Part shown: positions 20,344-23,704 of the stretch, in pieces
How positions within the stretch are numbered: position 1 is the first letter of the stretch
How the letters are laid out: each line of letters opens with the position of its first letter
Assembly (NCBI GenBank): GCA_003116875.1
Contig: BCKT01000014.1
Coordinates: 1-23,704, forward strand
Length of the DNA stretch: 23,704 bases
Source: Takashimella koratensis
Lineage: Eukaryota > Basidiomycota > Tremellomycetes > Trichosporonales > Tetragoniomycetaceae
Reading direction: 5' to 3'
Notes under the pieces: model-generated
Databases searched by the model: none
What the model saw: the letters and a program-made list of their open reading frames with translations, nothing else
What the model was told of the DNA's origin: nothing
Program-made: the position numbers and the translations under genes

Positions 20344-20763
20344 GATCATCAAATCCAAACAGCCGGATACAATCAGTGCCACAAACGAGCCAACCAACCA
20401 CTTACGTAAGCGAACCAGCAAGCTTCATGGATCCATCTCTCGTTCAATGCCGGCGGCAATGTTCCTTGTTCCTTGCAGCCACCGAGACTTCCATGCGATG
20501 ACTCAGACTGGGCGCCCAGCTGATCGGTGCAGGATCCATCGGACACACGGATGACGTGCTATGACACCTGTATCGCGCACTGAGAAACATCCGAAATTGT
20601 CCCGGAAGCTGCTTTTCGGGGATTTGACGATAAGATCGATGGAAGAAAGTGAGAGCATCAGGAGGGCAATCGTAAGCAACAAGCCCAGCTTCTGGAGCCC
20701 CCTGCGAATATGAAAACGGCAGAGGAGACGGATGGCGCCTTGAGGGGGAAGAATGTTGTGAGA

Positions 20764-20790
20764 TGAGCTAAAATAAACTTCATTAGCTCA
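20764..20790. repeat. Inverted repeat TGAGCTAA-N11-TTAGCTCA before the MFS gene
   Basis: Perfect 8-base arms with an 11-base AT-rich spacer, ending just before an AT-rich CATATAAT element at 20791-20798 and 64 bp before the ATG at 20854. This placement suits an operator or activator site for the transporter gene. Function is inferred. Confidence 0.5.
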
Positions 20791-20853
20791 CATATAATCC
20801 GCCTCATTCCCCCCGACTTCTTCTTGCTCGTGCTCCTCCTGTGTATCTTCATC

Positions 20854-22686
20854 ATGTCTGCGCCTCACGCTCCTGCCGAAGACTTTGCCAGCAAAGATGA
20901 CTTCCCCGAAGACAAGCCTTCGCCGGATTACATTGCCGCATCTGTCGCCAAGGTCTCTCCGGCCGAGGCTAAGCGGATCTTGCGAAAGGTAAGCTCCCTG
21001 ATGTTAAGGATGCTGATCGGCCCTAGCTTGATCTCCGAGTAATTCCTTTGCTGTGGCTTGCCTATCTCATCAAAAGTGAGTTCTGACTCGTAGACTTGCT
21101 ATCATTTGACTGACCGTGTCTTAGATCTCGACGGGAACAACGGTGAGCCGCGTAGCTGAGATATACTAACCAAGCAGTCTCCTATATCAAGACTATGAAC
21201 CCGGGGGAGCCCACAAACGTCCTCGTTCGTAAGTGCTCTGCAGAATGACTGTCGTCTATTCGCTCCGCTCACCACTCTGCCAGAGCTCAACATGACCTCC
21301 AACGACTGGGCTTGGACGTCTACCGTCTTTACGTGAGCACCAACCATTTCCCTACTGACATGCAGAATCCCGTTCATCCTTGGGGAAGTCCCCAGCAACC
21401 TCTTATTCATCCGGTCCACCCCTCGATGGCACTACATCCGTATCATCGGTCTTTGGTCGATCGCTTCGGCGTGCCAAGCCGCCGCAAAGAACATGACCGG
21501 TCTGCTCGTCGCTCGCGGGTTTCTTGGTCTCTTCGAAGCTGGTCTGTACCCCGGTATCTTGCTTCACCTGACTTTCTGGTACCGCCCCGATGAGCTCGCC
21601 ATGAGGCTAGCAAGTATCGGCCTTCTCGGCCAGTTCAGTGGAATTTTCAACGCACTCCTCGCCTATGGTTTCACCTTTATCAGCGGGAAACACTTGTCCG
21701 GGTGGGTCCACCGGCTACTTAAGAAGAACTAGGCTAATCGTTTGATCAGGTGGCAATGGATGTTCCTGATTGAGGGTATATTTGGCGCTATACTCGTCAT
21801 CCTCATTTACTTTTTCCAGCCGAACTGTGAGCTTCAGCACGCAGCAGTGCTGATATCCAGACCCTGAAGACGCTGCCTTTCTGACGCAAGAGGAGCGGGA
21901 GTTCGTTGTCGCAAGGCTGCCAAGTCGCTCCGCTGCGCGTAAAGACGACCCGGTGTTCGACTACCAAGCATTCAAAGCTGTCCTCAAATCACCGACCACT
22001 TACGCCTTCATGGCGATCCAAACATTCTCCAATATTGCCTCGCTCGGCTACAGCTTTTGGCTACCAACTATCATCTCAAACCTGGGCTTCACCTCCACAG
22101 CATCGTCCCAGCTGCTCAACATTCCCCCAGCGTTCGCTTACCTCATCTCGGGCCTGGCTACTGGTTACTATCTCGACCACCAGACCAGGATTCCTCGTCC
22201 TGTGCTCGTTATCGTCCCCACCGTAATCACTCTCGGGCTCTTCTTTGGTCTCGCGTTCTGCACAACGAATGCCGGACTCTACACACTGATCATGCTTGCC
22301 GCTATCGCCATCGCTCCGATCGGCACCGGCTACGTTCCCTGGCGTGCGCAAACTTTGGCGGGATCGACTCATGCTGCGACGACGTTTGCGTTCCAAAACT
22401 GTGTCGGGCAGCTGTCCGGGATCTTCTCCCCTCAAATCTTTAGGTCGCAGTACGCACCCAGGTACACGATCCCCTTCGTCGTTTGCATTGTCTTCTGGGG
22501 AGGTGAGTTGAGTCATTTGCAGCCTGGGAAACCCACTAATCGCATCCAGCTACCCTGGTTGCCATAGGAGCTACCTGGTATCTCACCTACGACCGTGAGG
22601 TGGAGACACGCCGTATTCAGAGAGACAAGGCGCGTTCGAGGAAACTTGGTGTGGAGTATGACGACATCGTTCAAGAGGCAAAGTAG
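20854..22686 (+). CDS. MFS transporter, ACS family (Tna1/Vht1-like)
   Basis: Nine exons: 20854-20988, 21027-21075, 21125-21142, 21178-21228, 21284-21332, 21366-21701, 21750-21826, 21861-22502, 22550-22686; 497 residues. An acidic N-terminus of about 50 residues precedes about 12 helices. Seen: VIPLLWLAYLIKNLDGNNVS (first helix and ACS loop), GEVPSNLLF, LVARGFLGLFEAGLYPGILL, WYRPDELAMR and WQWMFLIEG, all typical of the nicotinate/biotin/allantoate-type ACS branch. Expected role: proton-coupled uptake of a small organic anion or vitamin at the plasma membrane. Exon 3 has only 18 nt. Its introns are 33-55 nt, six of eight longer than 34 nt, unlike the 28-37 nt introns of every neighbour. It stands between two related dioxygenase-like remnants. 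It is not close in sequence to the first MFS gene of the window. Confidence 0.9.
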
Positions 22687-22849
22687 TCAGTCACTCTCGT
22701 GTCAAAGCGGGGGTGACCGTAGAGCTTCACATCAGAAGGATCAGAGATATAGGTATCAATGAGTTGCGATACGTTCATTCTTTCATTCGTTCTTGCTAGC
22801 AGATTACTAAATGCAGACGGGGCTATCAAAGCTAGTCCACCTCGGACCC

Positions 22850-23383
22850 TTAACCTCCACGCTGGTCGGCGGGCGGGAGGTCAACCATGAGCGCCACAGA
22901 AGCGTAGCAATGAGTATCCTGAGGTTCGTTGCCGTAATCCACGAAGTCGTGCTCTTCCCAATCCTTGGGTAAAGTGACCCAAACGAGATCTTGCCGATGT
23001 TCACCCCCGTTGTTCATCACGAAGTGGTACGCAAGCTCTTCGCCGATGTAACCCCATACCAAGTACTCCCTGCTGGACACGATATACTTTGCCGCGCGAT
23101 AGCCCATCACTACTTCCTTTGCCTTTTTCTTTGTTCCATCCTCGTCCATGTCTTCGTTCAGTTAGTACTCAAAGTTCTCGTACTCGCCCCCTTTAAAAAC
23201 ATATTTGAATTGCCACTTCAATCTTCGAGCTTCGACAAGTCGCAGCAGTGCCGCATCCCTCCCTTTGAGCACAGTGGCGTTGATCTCTCTATTTTTCACC
23301 GGGTAACGATGAGAAAAGCCGAACGCAAGCTTGCAGCCTTCCGGTGCAAAATCTTCTTCGAAGATCCCTTTGTTAAGTTTCAA
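22850..23383 (-). pseudogene. 5'-truncated, broken relative of the dioxygenase-like gene
   Basis: Two open segments in the same frame, 23383-23162 and 23149-22850, match the C-terminal part of the protein at 18722-20035: FAPEGCKLAFGFSHRY against FAPRGCTLGFGLSRLH, MGYRAAKYIV against IGYRAKYIV, and VWVTLPKDW against VWVTLPKNW. The catalytic N-terminal half is missing: upstream of about 23390 the frame meets stops and the match ends. TAA at 23164-23162 separates the two segments. It sits in TACTAAC followed by an AAG acceptor, and GTACGA lies 32 nt before that acceptor, so an intron of the local modal size may exist. Splicing it would however shift the frame by one base, as if the preceding five-G run had gained or lost a base. 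Either way this copy looks dead or misassembled. Confidence 0.65.
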
Positions 23384-23439
23384 CGGGTTGGGGATTCATC
23401 TCTCGACGCTACAGACTGCTATTTAAACGCACCAGATCG

Positions 23440-23704
23440 GCCTCGACCGCTTGCGCGTCGTTCATGCATCCCCGTCGTTCTCCGCGGCCGCAGCCGCTCG
23501 CGGGCCCGTGCGCCGCAGCGCTGCAGGGCCCCTACTAGTGGTCTTATTGTTCTCCATGGCCTCGGCCTGCGCCACCCCGCTCGGTCCCCTCTCGGCATCC
23601 AGGTACCTTGGGGCCGCTCGGACCGCTTTAGGCGTCCTCAGGCGCCATACCTGACACTCCCCCTCGTCGAGGGAGGTCCTCAACCCACTCTAGCACGCAC
23701 TGTG
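23440..23704. other. GC-rich block at the window edge, unidentified
   Basis: Base composition jumps to markedly GC-rich, with dense GCGGCC/GGGCCC-type palindromic words. Open frames of 67 (+) and 73 (-) codons exist but resemble nothing I recognise. It begins just upstream of the point where the truncated dioxygenase-like fragment loses its match, so it may be foreign to that gene, for example part of a mobile element or another gene continuing outside the window. Confidence 0.35.

Larger units (their letters stand above)
20036..20853. promoter_or_regulatory. Divergent intergenic region with two strong inverted repeats
   Basis: 818 bp between the dioxygenase-like start and the second MFS start. 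The side next to the dioxygenase-like gene is purine-rich on + (20040-20290), a pyrimidine-rich leader on its coding strand. It contains the 19-bp palindrome at 20325-20343 and the inverted repeat at 20764-20790, listed separately. No gene is supported. Confidence 0.45.

Noticed and set aside
20036..20401. N-terminal extension of the dioxygenase-like frame upstream of Met at 20035
   Set aside because: The extension is low-complexity Ser/Pro/His/Leu from a pyrimidine-rich leader. The ATG at 20035 has a good context and starts a sensible protein.
23451..23654. 67-codon + frame with a hydrophobic stretch in the GC-rich block
   Set aside because: It arises from GC-rich random sequence as easily as from a gene. 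No start context or domain.
1..23704. CRISPR arrays, rRNA or tRNA genes
   Set aside because: No regular direct repeats with spacers, no rRNA motifs, and no tRNA cloverleaf signals were noticed; the region is fungal protein-coding DNA.

Overview
The window is nuclear DNA of a fungus, most likely a basidiomycetous yeast (Tremellomycetes-like; my guess, low confidence). Every sizeable protein is split by very short spliceosomal introns with GTNNGT donors, a CTGAC/CTAAC branch site just before the acceptor, and TGA, TAG and TAA all used as stops. I could join exons so that codon phase closes exactly for ten intact genes: AtuA-DUF4387, alcohol dehydrogenase, aldehyde dehydrogenase, Zn2Cys6 regulator, two MFS transporters, amino-acid permease, KRE9/KNH-like protein, arrestin and SDR. 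A membrane-anchored unknown protein also closes, but with a weaker donor site.

Region 394-9964 looks like a catabolic gene cluster. It holds an AtuA (DUF1446)-DUF4387 fusion protein (-), a zinc alcohol dehydrogenase (-), a succinate-semialdehyde-dehydrogenase-like aldehyde dehydrogenase (+), a Zn2Cys6 transcription factor (-) and an ACS-family MFS transporter (+). Dehydrogenase pair and regulator/transporter pair are each transcribed divergently from promoters of about 180 bp. The expected logic is: import an organic anion, oxidise alcohol to aldehyde to acid, process the acid or its CoA form with the AtuA/DUF4387 protein, and switch the set on with the local regulator. The substrate is not known from sequence.

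Region 10043-14760 holds a regulator relic without a zinc cluster, an amino-acid permease, a protein with an internal duplication and a C-terminal membrane anchor, and a tiny secreted KRE9/KNH-like protein. Region 15009-18322 holds an arrestin-like protein and a short-chain dehydrogenase, divergent from a 613-bp promoter.

Region 18722-23704 looks less stable. It contains a degenerate 2-oxoglutarate/Fe(II)-dioxygenase-like gene interrupted by one in-frame TGA where the family has Trp, a second ACS transporter with clearly longer introns than all its neighbours, a 5'-truncated, broken relative of the dioxygenase-like gene, and a GC-rich block of unknown nature at the edge. Positions 1-393 hold nothing I can support.
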